From: CAYPJE01 sp964410945
GTDB lineage: Bacteria; Fidelibacterota; Marinisomatia; Marinisomatales; TCS56
NCBI GenBank assembly: GCA_964410945.1
Contig: CAYPJE010000043.1
Span: 1-26,720 of the forward strand
Reading direction: 5' to 3'
DNA length: 26,720 nucleotides
Of this stretch, positions 8,901 through 19,600 are shown one piece after another; position 1 is the stretch's first letter; the number at the start of each line of letters is the position of its first letter. Below the pieces are notes generated by a model. It was given only the letters and a program-made list of their open reading frames with translations, had not been told where the DNA came from and did no database searches. Both the position numbers and the translations under genes were made by a program.

Positions 8901-11900
8901 TTTTGAGAAAACCTCACCATCGGCAGTTACTGACAGCGTTTACACAAATGCTGACGGGTATTACGACATCGTGGTAGTTACCGGTATCTATAACGCCCAT
9001 TTCAGCCAGGACGGCTACCAGCCCCGGTTGCTGGGCCACCAGTTCTTTGCCGACAACGCCTGGCTGGACACACTGACCCTGGTGCCCGGTGGTGTCGTGG
9101 AACTGTCAGGAAATATCAATGGTGTGCTGACGTCCAACAACCTCTATTTCATCGATGACGATGTGACCATTCCCGCCGGTGACACACTGACAATCCAGGC
9201 CGGCACTCAGGTCCTGTTCCGGGGCAACTACACCCTGACCGCCAATGGTTTACTGATGGTCAATGGCACGGCCGATAATATGGTGATAATCTCGTCACGA
9301 ACACCGGTGCCGGCGGTGGGGGATTGGGGAAGCATTACGCTAAATAGTGGGGCCACAGGTTCGATAATTAAATATGCCCGGTATAAATATGCCACCGACG
9401 GTTTTATCTGTAATGGCCTTAGCCAGTTCACGATCTGGGGCTGTGAGGTGAATACCCTGGCGATCAATGGCCGGGCGATCACGCTAAATAATTGTGAAAA
9501 TGTCGATATTCGCTATAATACCTTGAACGCTCCCGGCGATTGGGTGATCTATAAACCCAATGATGAGTGGGATAATTCGGCAGTTTTCATAGGGAATGAG
9601 ATTCAGGCTGCCGGCAATGGTTTGCTTGCCCGACGGTTTCACAATCTGACAGTAGACAGCAACCACGTACAGGCTAGTGGTACCGGTATTAATACGGAGT
9701 ATTCTCGAAATCTGTACTGCCGCAGCAATCGCGTTGAATCGAATAATTCCATCGGAATCAATGCCTACGACTGTGATGGAGCAGCTATCGAACACAATGA
9801 TGTCCGCTTTTCGAGGGACTATGGGTACTATCTACAATATGCAGATAATATAATATTTAGATTCAATAGATTTTACTACGCGGGGCCGCATTCAAGTGTT
9901 TACGGGGTATATGCAGACTGGAATCAGAATTCAGAATACTCAAATAATCATATCGAATTTAGTGATTCGCTGGGACGGGATAATCACTGGTACGGTTTCT
10001 ATGGTATTAATAATTCAACTTTCCGGAAAAATCGTGTTGAGATATGGAAATCAAGCCATAGTTATAATGGTGGTTTTTGCTATATAAACAATTCATTATT
10101 TGAAAATAATTACATTTATTTACAATCGCATGGGGGTGATGATAATCGTAGAACCGCCTTTTCTGGAAACGGAAACACCAGTATCACTGATACTCTAATT
10201 CTCGGTAATGAAACTCAAGGATATTATGGCAGTAATTGGACAATTCGCGGTGCAATAATTGAAGTGCCAAATTCAAACAATGCTGACGTAGCCATTAACT
10301 GCCGCGGAGGTGTTCTGGATGTTGTTAATGTTACCATCACCGGTGCTCGTGAAGGCATATACGGGACCGGTGTGGGTGGACGGATCAGAAACACCCTGAT
10401 AGATGTGTACGGTAGCAGTTACGGGATTAGGTTTGATAATAATTCTACCATGTCCCTGTATAAGAACACAATTACGGGTAATAATACTGGAACAGGAATC
10501 TGGACAACGACAAATGCCACCGTATTAACCAACAGCGTGATCGTGGATGGCTTCACCACCGGCCTGAACGCCGAGAGTCCCAATACGATCCAGACCTCGC
10601 TGTTCTACGATAACACGACCAATTTCAGCGGCAGTGACCTGCCGCCCCAGGTAGGGGATGTGGTTACAGTAAACGGCAATGCCGATCCTTCCGACATCTA
10701 TGGTAATATCTTTCTGAATCCCCTTTTTATTGAGCCATCAAATGACGATTATCATCTATTGTCAGGCTCTCCGGCTATCAACGCCGGCGACATCGATTCC
10801 CTGGACCTGGACGGTACGGTGGCCGATATCGGCGTCTACTTCTATAATTACGGCTACGTCCCCATGGATCTGGTAGCCGACAGTACCGGCGACGGTTTCG
10901 TGGCCGTCTCGTGGGATATCCTGCCCTCCGATTCGATCCAGCACTACATACCGTACTATAAACTGACCTCGGCCAATGACTGGACGGCGGCAAATACTAC
11001 AACCGAGTCCAGCTATTCGTTCAGCGGCTTGACCAACAACACCAGCTATAATTTCGCCGTTGCGGTCCAGTATCCCAACCATGAGAGCGACCGCTCAGCG
11101 GTGATAACTGCCAAGCCGGGCCTGGCACAAATTTCATTGTCCAGGAATTACATTGTATCGGAACGATCGGTGGATGCTGTGGTTTCAGATTCCTTTCAAA
11201 TCAGCAATACCGGAAGTAAGGACTTAGACTGGACGATAATAAGCTCATTACCTGGTAGCACAGATATTAGTACTGGCTCAATAGCTCCGGGAAGCCAAGA
11301 TACGATAATTTATCATTTTCTTGCTTGTGCCAGTATTGTCTATACCAGTGATATAGTGGTCCAGTCAAACGATCCAGCTACGCCACTTGATACAATTGAG
11401 GTCTTAAGTATTGTCGGTGAACACGGAGCAGTTCCACCTGATCACTTTGCTCCGATTGGTGGTGGAAGTGACGAATTCCTGGTGGTGATATCTTCAGCTA
11501 TCCTGGACGGCAGCTCACTCCAATCAGGGGATGAGGTTGGAATCTTTGATCCCAGTAATGGTAGCGCCTGTGTTGGGGCAGGTTTAATGACCGGGCAGTA
11601 CCCGATCGTGATCACTTGTACCAATTACACGCCCGGCGCGCTCTATTCGGTCAAGATCTACGATTACAGCCAGGCCCGGGAGATCGAGGCTCAGTTTGAT
11701 CTGATAGCCGGTAGTGCAAGTTTTGTGACCGACGCTTTCGGCTACGGCAGCATCAGCGGATCGATCTATCAGACCCAGTCATTAACATTGAATCCAAATG
11801 CTTTCAATCTGCTCTCATCATATCTGTACCCACGATATCCGGAGATGAGCAGCGTCTTCAGTGGACTGGACAGCCTGGAGATCGTCTATAATGACCAGGG

Positions 11901-12963
11901 ACAGGCCTACATCCCGCGCTACGGAATCAACTCAATCGGGAATTACGTTATGGTTGATGGTTACCATTTATTCACCAGGGATCAGAATCCGAGTATCGAT
12001 ATCAGCGGATTACCGATCAATTCCGCTAATTATCCGATCACCATTGAGGCCCAGCGCTTTAATTCAATCGCCTATTTGAACAGTAATCCTCAACCTGTGA
12101 CAAGCGCAATGCCATCGCTGACTGGTTTGATAGAGATTATCCAGGATGATGCTGGTGGTGTATATATCCCTGATCTTTCGGTAAATACACTTGGTGATCT
12201 GCAGCCGGGGAAGGGATACCAGATCTATATCAAGGGTACTACTGATCAGACTATCACTTATTCTTCACCTCCAGCACCGGGTGACGGCTGGCAATTAACC
12301 AAACGTGATCATAAGAAGCAGGTACAACAATTACCTACAACGTATTTCCACAGGGCGCAACCTACTGGTTTACCGTATACCGTAATTATTGATGGTTTAA
12401 CGATTGATGGGCATGAACTTGAAATCACCGGAGAAATTGCCTTGTTTGATGGAGATCTGTGTGTAGGGGCCAGCCGCTTTGAAGGTTTCCCTGTGGTGAT
12501 TACGGCCTGGGGTGGCAGCGATGAATACAACCTGCCGGGTTATAAGGCGGGCAATGCAATAGGCTATCGGGTATATCTTGATCAGTACAGTCGTGAGTTT
12601 GAGGTAATGGGTATACAACAGACCAGCTATGGTGGCGGTCCGTACACTTTGGATAGGATCACAGGTCAACCGGGTATCATACCACGGGAGTTTTATCTGG
12701 GCCAGAATTACCCGAATCCATTTAATCCTTCAACCAAGATTGTTTTCGGAATATCACAGCCTAGCACTGTCAAGCTAGTAATCTACGACTTGCTTGGGCG
12801 GACTGTTTGGCAGCATGAACTTGGGGATCAACTGCCAGGACGTTATGAAATCGAATGGTCCGGGCAAGACCAACATCATTCGCCGGTGGCCTCAGGAGTC
12901 TATTTTTATCGCTTAACTGCGGGAGATGATTCTGCCGTTAAAAAGATGATTCTGATCCGATAA
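5932..12963 (+). CDS. Giant T9SS-secreted beta-helix surface protein (2343 aa)
   Basis: Seen, in order: signal peptide (1-21); carboxypeptidase-regulatory-like domain (~23-110); right-handed beta-helix with Asn-rich rungs (~111-757) closed by a DIYGN...SPCINAG cap; Ig-like (~758-865); fibronectin type III-like (~866-965); a second carboxypeptidase-regulatory-like domain (~967-1055); a second beta-helix (~1056-1640) with the same kind of cap; fibronectin-like (~1642-1727); choice-of-anchor-D-like (~1730-1830); an EVGIFD module (~1835-1950); two NLLSSYL/GINSIGNY-type repeats (~1955-2120); a second module (~2138-2246); T9SS type A sorting tail (2251-2343) with NYPNPFNPSTKIVFG and a GVYFYRL strand. 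Known: such tails are removed during export through the T9SS and proteins are left on the surface or released. No catalytic motif was recognised; adhesion or carbohydrate binding is a guess. GC content is strongly patchy. AAGGG after its stop serves the next gene 11 bases on. Confidence 0.85.
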   Translation: MSKLLKQIVIAGLIITGSVFSQVLYNVSGMVLLEDSVGVGTHEDVKIKFYNLPSMDPEDSTYSQATGLYSINISPGYYLVEWTRDGYVPWELGGLSLAANTVLDTVTLIPGEIQEVNGNVSGTWTTSFVYHVMSDITVPAGDSLTINPGVRVKFAAGTGMTCNGKLKALGTSDEHILFTSKEPTPLPGDWVNLTLNTSRNTLQYIDYEWAEDGIVGTGYNGHTTIDHLTINGTLSLTANGIYINNGDYLSITNNYIAVAGEYGIFVNDGFYSEFVGNTIITPTFGLKAETCTGCLVDSNLFTTGDNTTGPENAIWTDGSNQITITNNTIIADMYGVRSANSYKAQIIKNCITGRIYWGGIWFSSSDSSVIYKNYIQRTLQNGNNGSWQYLINGSGSEGSLFRKDTLIDMANDSWAQNNRALHCDWSTVDSNYIEFTHTDDEHYTIFDECNSDITDNTIFIYSRTSSTSRIIHSNSSGSFVNRIENNSIIHDHLSNDQFRYAIWTQDNTIIRNNNISCDYLERAIYVQNNCVVDSNTISGNFSQIGLIYIAGDSVLVNHNTVNHSGTGRGIYSQGHNGIAIRDNHITHSSGAKWLSVDNSEVTIHHNLIELNTGRGIELYNQSAGSVYNNTILSQGGDYGIHLSNQTALPVYNNILHGFTNGIFAENTIQNYNLDHNNLYDISGSLLTGSAIPPLAGQIIDENANGDPCDIYGNISLDPQFVNPDSNDYNLLITSPCINAGSDNLTDPDNTVSDIGAFFHFIYIVIDHTPLESTVDTSGPYTVEAEVVSTINVALDVTLYYSTDGGANYTTVSMTPGANDTWTANIPGQVLNTTIHYYILADDGPHEVTSPFNIDNEVYSFYVTLFSQFANLGGASDTYGNIDLTWSTPIPMTGTLEELKLYRSTNPNVALTPDNLFQSFGSTVTSYTDSDVEEGDTYYYRLTGLVADGGDTTESVVSSEVGVMSDDATVVRVRGVAYLQGQSDHSGTKVYFEKTSPSAVTDSVYTNADGYYDIVVVTGIYNAHFSQDGYQPRLLGHQFFADNAWLDTLTLVPGGVVELSGNINGVLTSNNLYFIDDDVTIPAGDTLTIQAGTQVLFRGNYTLTANGLLMVNGTADNMVIISSRTPVPAVGDWGSITLNSGATGSIIKYARYKYATDGFICNGLSQFTIWGCEVNTLAINGRAITLNNCENVDIRYNTLNAPGDWVIYKPNDEWDNSAVFIGNEIQAAGNGLLARRFHNLTVDSNHVQASGTGINTEYSRNLYCRSNRVESNNSIGINAYDCDGAAIEHNDVRFSRDYGYYLQYADNIIFRFNRFYYAGPHSSVYGVYADWNQNSEYSNNHIEFSDSLGRDNHWYGFYGINNSTFRKNRVEIWKSSHSYNGGFCYINNSLFENNYIYLQSHGGDDNRRTAFSGNGNTSITDTLILGNETQGYYGSNWTIRGAIIEVPNSNNADVAINCRGGVLDVVNVTITGAREGIYGTGVGGRIRNTLIDVYGSSYGIRFDNNSTMSLYKNTITGNNTGTGIWTTTNATVLTNSVIVDGFTTGLNAESPNTIQTSLFYDNTTNFSGSDLPPQVGDVVTVNGNADPSDIYGNIFLNPLFIEPSNDDYHLLSGSPAINAGDIDSLDLDGTVADIGVYFYNYGYVPMDLVADSTGDGFVAVSWDILPSDSIQHYIPYYKLTSANDWTAANTTTESSYSFSGLTNNTSYNFAVAVQYPNHESDRSAVITAKPGLAQISLSRNYIVSERSVDAVVSDSFQISNTGSKDLDWTIISSLPGSTDISTGSIAPGSQDTIIYHFLACASIVYTSDIVVQSNDPATPLDTIEVLSIVGEHGAVPPDHFAPIGGGSDEFLVVISSAILDGSSLQSGDEVGIFDPSNGSACVGAGLMTGQYPIVITCTNYTPGALYSVKIYDYSQAREIEAQFDLIAGSASFVTDAFGYGSISGSIYQTQSLTLNPNAFNLLSSYLYPRYPEMSSVFSGLDSLEIVYNDQGQAYIPRYGINSIGNYVMVDGYHLFTRDQNPSIDISGLPINSANYPITIEAQRFNSIAYLNSNPQPVTSAMPSLTGLIEIIQDDAGGVYIPDLSVNTLGDLQPGKGYQIYIKGTTDQTITYSSPPAPGDGWQLTKRDHKKQVQQLPTTYFHRAQPTGLPYTVIIDGLTIDGHELEITGEIALFDGDLCVGASRFEGFPVVITAWGGSDEYNLPGYKAGNAIGYRVYLDQYSREFEVMGIQQTSYGGGPYTLDRITGQPGIIPREFYLGQNYPNPFNPSTKIVFGISQPSTVKLVIYDLLGRTVWQHELGDQLPGRYEIEWSGQDQHHSPVASGVYFYRLTAGDDSAVKKMILIR

Positions 12964-12974
12964 GGGATACCATA

Positions 12975-13682
12975 GTGTTAAACAGATTGTTGATTTGTTC
13001 TGTTACATTGGTGGTGGCCTTGTCAGGCCAGACCTATTTCACCCCAGTTTCACCTACAGGAATTCCCTATGTTATCGTTGTTACTGCTGTCGACGTTTTC
13101 GGTGATAGTCTTATGGTCGGCTCCGAGATCGCCGTATTCGATGACAGTCTGTGTGTAGGGGCTGGTCTGTTTGATGGAAACTATAATTATCAGTTCTCGG
13201 TTTGGCAGAGGGATGATGGCCAGGGACTGGCTGGGTTTACACCGGGAGCGCCAATGATATTCAAGCTCTGGGCGCCGGTAAACCAGGTCTGGCAGGAGTT
13301 GGACTGTACCCCCAGCTACGAAGCAGGTGATGGTACTTTTGGCAGTGGTATCTATACGGTCACCAGTCTGGTTGCAGATTGGTTAGGTACTTTCGATTCC
13401 CACCCAATTTTACTGCCCACTGAAGTTAGTTTATCTGCATATCCAAACCCGTTTAATTCGAATATCCAGCTGTACTATCGGTGTTCGGTAGCGAATGTTG
13501 CCAATGTCACAGTCTACTCACTTACTGGCACCAGTGTGGTACATCATAGTGTTAGCGGTTCAGGAATTATCAACTGGAACGGATTAAACAAGTTTGGTAA
13601 ACAAGTACCCAGTGGAGTATACCTGATCGAGTTGAAGACAGCCTCACAACAAATCTATCAGCAGGTAACATTGCTCAAATGA
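12975..13682 (+). CDS. Small T9SS-secreted protein with one FDxxLCVGA module
   Basis: 235 residues starting at GTG, with AAGGG 8 bases upstream. Signal peptide ~1-18; one ~110-residue module (~20-135) with the landmarks TGIPY, GSEIAVFDDSLCVGAG, a Trp-containing strand and GDGTFGSGIYT; then a T9SS type A sorting tail (~150-235) with AYPNPFNSN and PSGVYLIEL. It is the simplest protein here: export signal, one module, sorting tail. The same module occurs twice in the upstream protein and three times in the downstream one. Its stop overlaps the next start as ATGA, so translation of the two is probably coupled. The module's function is unknown to me. Confidence 0.8.
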   Translation: MLNRLLICSVTLVVALSGQTYFTPVSPTGIPYVIVVTAVDVFGDSLMVGSEIAVFDDSLCVGAGLFDGNYNYQFSVWQRDDGQGLAGFTPGAPMIFKLWAPVNQVWQELDCTPSYEAGDGTFGSGIYTVTSLVADWLGTFDSHPILLPTEVSLSAYPNPFNSNIQLYYRCSVANVANVTVYSLTGTSVVHHSVSGSGIINWNGLNKFGKQVPSGVYLIELKTASQQIYQQVTLLK

Positions 13683-16600
13683 TTCGAAGGTATCATCTAG
13701 CAAATTATTTACTGTCATTGATATTGATAGCAGTACCCGTATTTGCAGTCGGACAGAATTATTTTACACCGGTTGCGCCAACTGGTTTACCGTATCACAT
13801 TATTATCAACCAGAATACAGTCTATAACACTTATTCAGCGAGTCAGGTCGAAATCGGGGTTTTCGATGGTGATTTGTGCGTGGGTTCAGGTAGCGGTACG
13901 ATCAATTCCAGTCAGACAATCGATATAGTGGCATGGGAGGGTAATCCAGATTACAGTTTGGAGGGATTCACGGCAGGTGATTCAATCACAATCAAACTGG
14001 CGGTTATTGAATTCGGTTCAATCAATATTTTACCAGCAAGTGTGGACTATGCGGTTGGTGATGGTACTTTTGGTTATGGATCCTACTCGGCCGGTTCAGT
14101 CACGGGTACCATCAGTAATGTACCTGATATAGAAGTCACACCCAGTGCACTCAATTTCGGTGCATTGAATCTTGGAAATACACAATTTGCATTTTTCAAG
14201 GTCAAGAATACCGGATCGGCAGATTTGCAAGTAAGTAATATCACAGCTCCGTCCGGGTATGGCCTGGGATCAACCTCTATGACCTTGGCACCGGGCGACA
14301 GCCAGTCTGTCCAGGTAGCTTTTACTCCAACAAACCCGGTTGCATATAACGGTAACATACAGGTGTATAGTAATGATCCCAGCCAGGTTCCTGAAACCAT
14401 TGCGGTCACCGGTCTTGGGATACCGGATCAGGTACCACAAATTGATGTTGCACCACATAGTCTGAGCTTCGGTCAGATTCCAATTGGGCAATCAGAGTCC
14501 AGAAATCTAACACTATCCAATCAGGGCTCGAGTAACCTCAGCATCAGCGGGATAATGTCCAATAACAGCGTTTTCCAGGTGGATAATACCAGTCAGGTAT
14601 TGGCACCAGGGGAAGAATTGATAGTCTCTATCACGTTTTCTCCATCATCTGATGGCAGTGTTACCGGCTCGATACACATCTATCATAATGACAACAGTAT
14701 TTCCAATCCGTATTCAGTCGGTGTAAACGGCATAGGCTATAATCAATACATCACACCAGTAGAGGAGACAGGCTTACCATATACGATAATAATAAATGAT
14801 GTAACAGTCGATGACCAGGCACTAACAAGTGGTTCAGAGATTGGAGTATTTGATGATGTGCTGTGCGTGGGATCAGCAGTATATAGTGGCTCTTATCCGG
14901 TCCAGATAACTGCCTGGGAGGCTGATGCTGATAAGAATCTGCCTGGATTTGTTGACGGCGACTCGATTGTTTTTAAAGTCAGGACTACAGCTTATGACAG
15001 TACTGATATTTTCACGGCTGAGCCTACATTTAGTATTGGGGATGGTGTTTTCGGAAGTGGTGCCTATACCAGCGCCAGCCTGACCGTGGTATCTAATCTT
15101 GAACCACGCTTAATACTTGCTGATGCGAATCTTGAGTTTTCACTTACTACAGTTGGCGGCCAGGATACTTTATACACCAATTTGAAGAATACCGGTGCCA
15201 CCAGTTTAACTGTTTACAGCATTTCGCTTGATAATAATGTGTTTACCGCTAACCCCACAACCGGCGTTATAGCTGCCGGTGATTCCCTTCCAATTCAGAT
15301 CATTTTCACACCACAGGCCGGAGTCTGGTATAATGGGTCTTTGACTGTGAATTGCGATGATCCGTTAGATAACAGCAGGACCATTAATCTATCAGGTGGT
15401 GGTGTACTAAGCGGCGAGCCAACGATCCATGTTCCAGTTGCCAGTTGGTCGGTTGGTGATGTGATTATCAGCGATACCGGTTCGGTTGCCATTAGCGTAT
15501 TTAATACTGGCAATGCAACCTTGAACGTCTCGGATATTGTCTCATCGACGACATCATTTGTGCCACAGATTACATCATTAAGCATCGAGATGAATTCTTC
15601 TGCTGTGATCCCTGTGAATTTCTATCCTGACAGTGTTGGGTGGTTTAATGGCAATCTGACAATCACTTCGGATGCTTCCAACGAAGCTGAGGTGATCGTC
15701 ACGTTGACGGGGTTCGGTTATGCCGGACATTTTGAGCCAGTCGCACCGACAGGAGAGCAGTACCAGGTAGTTGTCTCGTCGATTGTCGATTCTTCCGGAT
15801 ATGGTCTCTCAGAAGGGGACGAGATCGGACTATTTGATGGTCTGCAATGTGTTGGTGTTAGTGTATATCACGGTACTGACTCATTGAATATCTCGGCCTG
15901 GCAAGCAATCCCGGATCAAGGTATACCTGGGTACAGTGAAGGAAACCTGATACAATTCAAATATTACCTCAAAGACAGTACTGGTGCTGGGCATGTATTC
16001 GATGTACTGCCGATATATCAAATAGGTAATGGGTCATATGGTCATGGGATTTTCTCAGAAGCGACACTTAATGTGTTAAACGCCAATACACCCTTTGAAC
16101 CGTATGACGGACCGATCTATCATATCTCTAATGCAACAGGGCGTGACTATCTTAATAATGGAAATATGGATCAGCCGTTTGCATCGATCCAGCATGGAAT
16201 AAACGTTGCAAAAAGTGGTGATACTCTTTTAGTACAGCCAGGTACCTATTATGAGAATATTAATTTTAATGGAAAGGATATTGTTTTAGGATCACTATAT
16301 CTCACAACGGCTGATACATCTTATACATCTCAAACTGTCATAGATGGGAACAAAAATGGCAGTGTAGTTACATTTGATGGGGACGAAGATTCGATGACTG
16401 TTATGGTAGGTTTTACGCTCACAAACGGTCTATCGGCAAATGGTGGTGGTTTATATATTAACTCTTCATCACCAACATTATCTGAATTAAAGATACATGA
16501 AAATGAAGCTGATATTGGTGGTGGTGTATATTTCTCACGGTCTCTATCAAGAATATCGCAAATTGTAGTTTCTGGAAATACTGCTTCAATGTTTGGGGGT

Positions 16601-19600
16601 GGGATATCTCTCCAATTGTCAAATGTAAGGTTAGAAGATTCAAGGATATCTAACAATTCATCTGTCGCACAAGGAGGAGGTGTATACTCCAGTAGCAGCG
16701 AGTCTAGTTATGAAAATGTGGTAATTTCCAATAACAGCGGTAGCGCTGGTGGCGGGATATTCTGTTATACTTCATCACCAACATTTAATGAAGTCACCTT
16801 CGAGTATAATTCAGCAATTAATAACGGAGGGGGGATATATCTTGGACACAAATCCTGTCCCACATTTATTAATGCTCTTATTGTTAGTAATGTGAACCGC
16901 GGAGGGATTTACTGTCACGGTCAATCAGAACCAATTCTAGTTAATTCAACCATCAGCGATAACGCCGGGAGCGGAATAGTTTGTCTTTATTCAGATATTA
17001 CTATTAGCAATTCTATCATCAGTAATAATTCTGGCAATGGAGTTGAAGCATCCGATAGTTCCCCAAGTATCATGTACTCAAATCTTTATAATAATACCGG
17101 GAATTCTTTTGGGAACAGTGATTCAATAGGTGTATTAGTTACTACTAACATTAACGGGGATTCGTGTGATATATACCAAAATACGTTAATGGACCCTATG
17201 TTTGTGAGTGCAACAAGTAATGATCATCATCTTCTTGATAGCTCACCATGCATTAATTCCGGTAACCCGGCAACCATTTATAGTAATGAACCTGAACCAA
17301 ACGGTGATCGGGTTAACATGGGAGCTTTTGGGAACACTGCTGAAGCAGCTGTTGCCGGTCTCCAACTGGTATGCAACGATACGATTGCAGTAGAAGACAG
17401 CAGTTATTTCGCCGATCTGTCTTTGTCACCTGACTCTAATGTTGTTTTCACTTATGAGTTGGTTAGCGGGCCGGACTGGATTGAGTTCAATGATACCACG
17501 GCACAATGTAGTGGCATTCCCGATAATTCCAATGTTGATACGCACCAACTACTAGTTGCTGCAGCAGATAATTACACACGCACAGATACATTAGTTGCCA
17601 ATCTTACTGTAATTAACAGTCCTCCAATAATTACTTCAATCCCTGACACAATCGCAACGGAAGATCGGTTGTACAATTATGACATCAATTCCAGCGACGA
17701 TGGACAAGGTTCAATTTATTACTCTGCACTTGTAATTCCAGATTGGATGCAATTGGATAGTTTAACTGGTGAACTCACCGGCATACCTAATGACTCTGAT
17801 GTCGGGGACACAATTGTATCAGTGCAGGTTTCTGATGGCAATGCTGGTTCTGCTGTCCAGACTTTCAATTTACGGATCGTAAACCGAAATGATGCGATCC
17901 AAATTGTTTCACAACCGGATACTATTACTTACGAAGATAGAACGTACACATATGATGTGGAGACGCTAGATGACGATTTGAATGATCGAGCCTTGTTCAC
18001 ATTATTGACGGCACCGGACGGGATGTTGATTGATTCGCTATCGGGTGTTATTTCTTGGTTGCCTGATAATAATGATGTAGGTGATACGACAATCGTATTT
18101 ATGGTCATAGACGATTCTGCTGCGGCGGACACGCAATCATATAGATTACAGGTCATTAATGTTAATGATCAACCGGTCATTAGTTCGACTGCCGATACAG
18201 TGGCTGTTGAAGGTCAATTATACGACTACAGTCTGATAGCCTACGACGTTGATGTCGGTGATCAGTTATCTTATGTACTGGAGACAGCGCCTGTCGGTAT
18301 GCGCTGGATTGACTCGACAAAGACAATTGAATGGCGTCCACATAATGAAAACGTAGGAGACACGTTGGTGACAATCACGGTCACCGATGATAGCGGTGCG
18401 GTGGCAGAGCAAAGCTTTACCTTAACGGTTGCGAATACTAATGATCCTCCCACATTAGTATCTCCAATTCCTGATTTGGTAGTGTATGAGGATGCTTTGG
18501 ATAGTGTATTCATATTGACTACAGTAATTGCTGATAGTGATTTCACCTCAATTGGTGATAGTATGATTTACACCTTGACTAACCAGAATACTGAATTAGT
18601 TGATCTATCAATCGTCGATGATACGCTATTAATACATTTTCTGGCCAATCAATATGGATCTGGTGGGTTTGTTCTAAGTGCTCAAGACCAGGATTCTGCG
18701 GTAGTATCTGATACAGTGGACATTACTGTCTTACCAGTAAATGATGCACCGGATATCACTTCGGCTGACAGTGTACGGGCAACTGAAGATATCTATTTTG
18801 TATATCGTGGGCAGGCAACAGATATCGATAATATACAGCTATCCTATACATTTGTAGATGTACCGACATGGTTGAGTGCCGATTCTGACAGCCTATACGG
18901 TATTCCTACAGAGGGTATCGGGGATACATCCTTTGTATTGGTAGTATCTGACTCAACGATTGCTGACAGTTGTACAGTTAACCTGTTTGTCGATCCAGTG
19001 AATGATCCGCCCGTATTATCCGCTATTCCCGCGATTATCTTCGAAGAAGACTCAACGCATATTACCGCTGTTGCTGATTATAATTCATATGTACTGGATC
19101 CTGATGATCATGACAGCACGCTTATTTGGTCATTTGTTAATTCAGAATATGTTTCAGGTCATGTATCCAATGATTCTGTAATAGTAACCAGCTCTCCGGA
19201 TTGGTACGGCAAGGATACAATTCAGGTTGTAGTAGCTGACACAGCATTGTATGATACAATTGATTGGGAAATAACGGTTTTATCTATAGAAGATAATCCA
19301 CGTATTACAACGGTTGCTGATACAATTGCCACTGAGGACAGACTATATCAGTATCATGTACAGGCATACGATCCTGATCCCGGTGATTCAATCATCTTCA
19401 ATTTATCAGTCCATCCTGTTGGAATGACAATTGATACTGTGAGCGGCTTGGTAAGTTGGTCGCCGCAGAATGCTGATGTTGGTGACACAACAGTATCTAT
19501 CAAAGTGACCGATATAACCAACCGGTTAACTTACCAGACCTATACTTTGCAAGTTATCAATGCTAACGATGCTATACAGATCGTATCCAACCCAGACACG

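Noticed and set aside
10762..11082. Overlapping minus-strand open frames, one Arg-rich
   Set aside because: Two antisense frames over the same GC-rich stretch of a clear domain-encoding gene; low-complexity composition typical of non-coding shadows.
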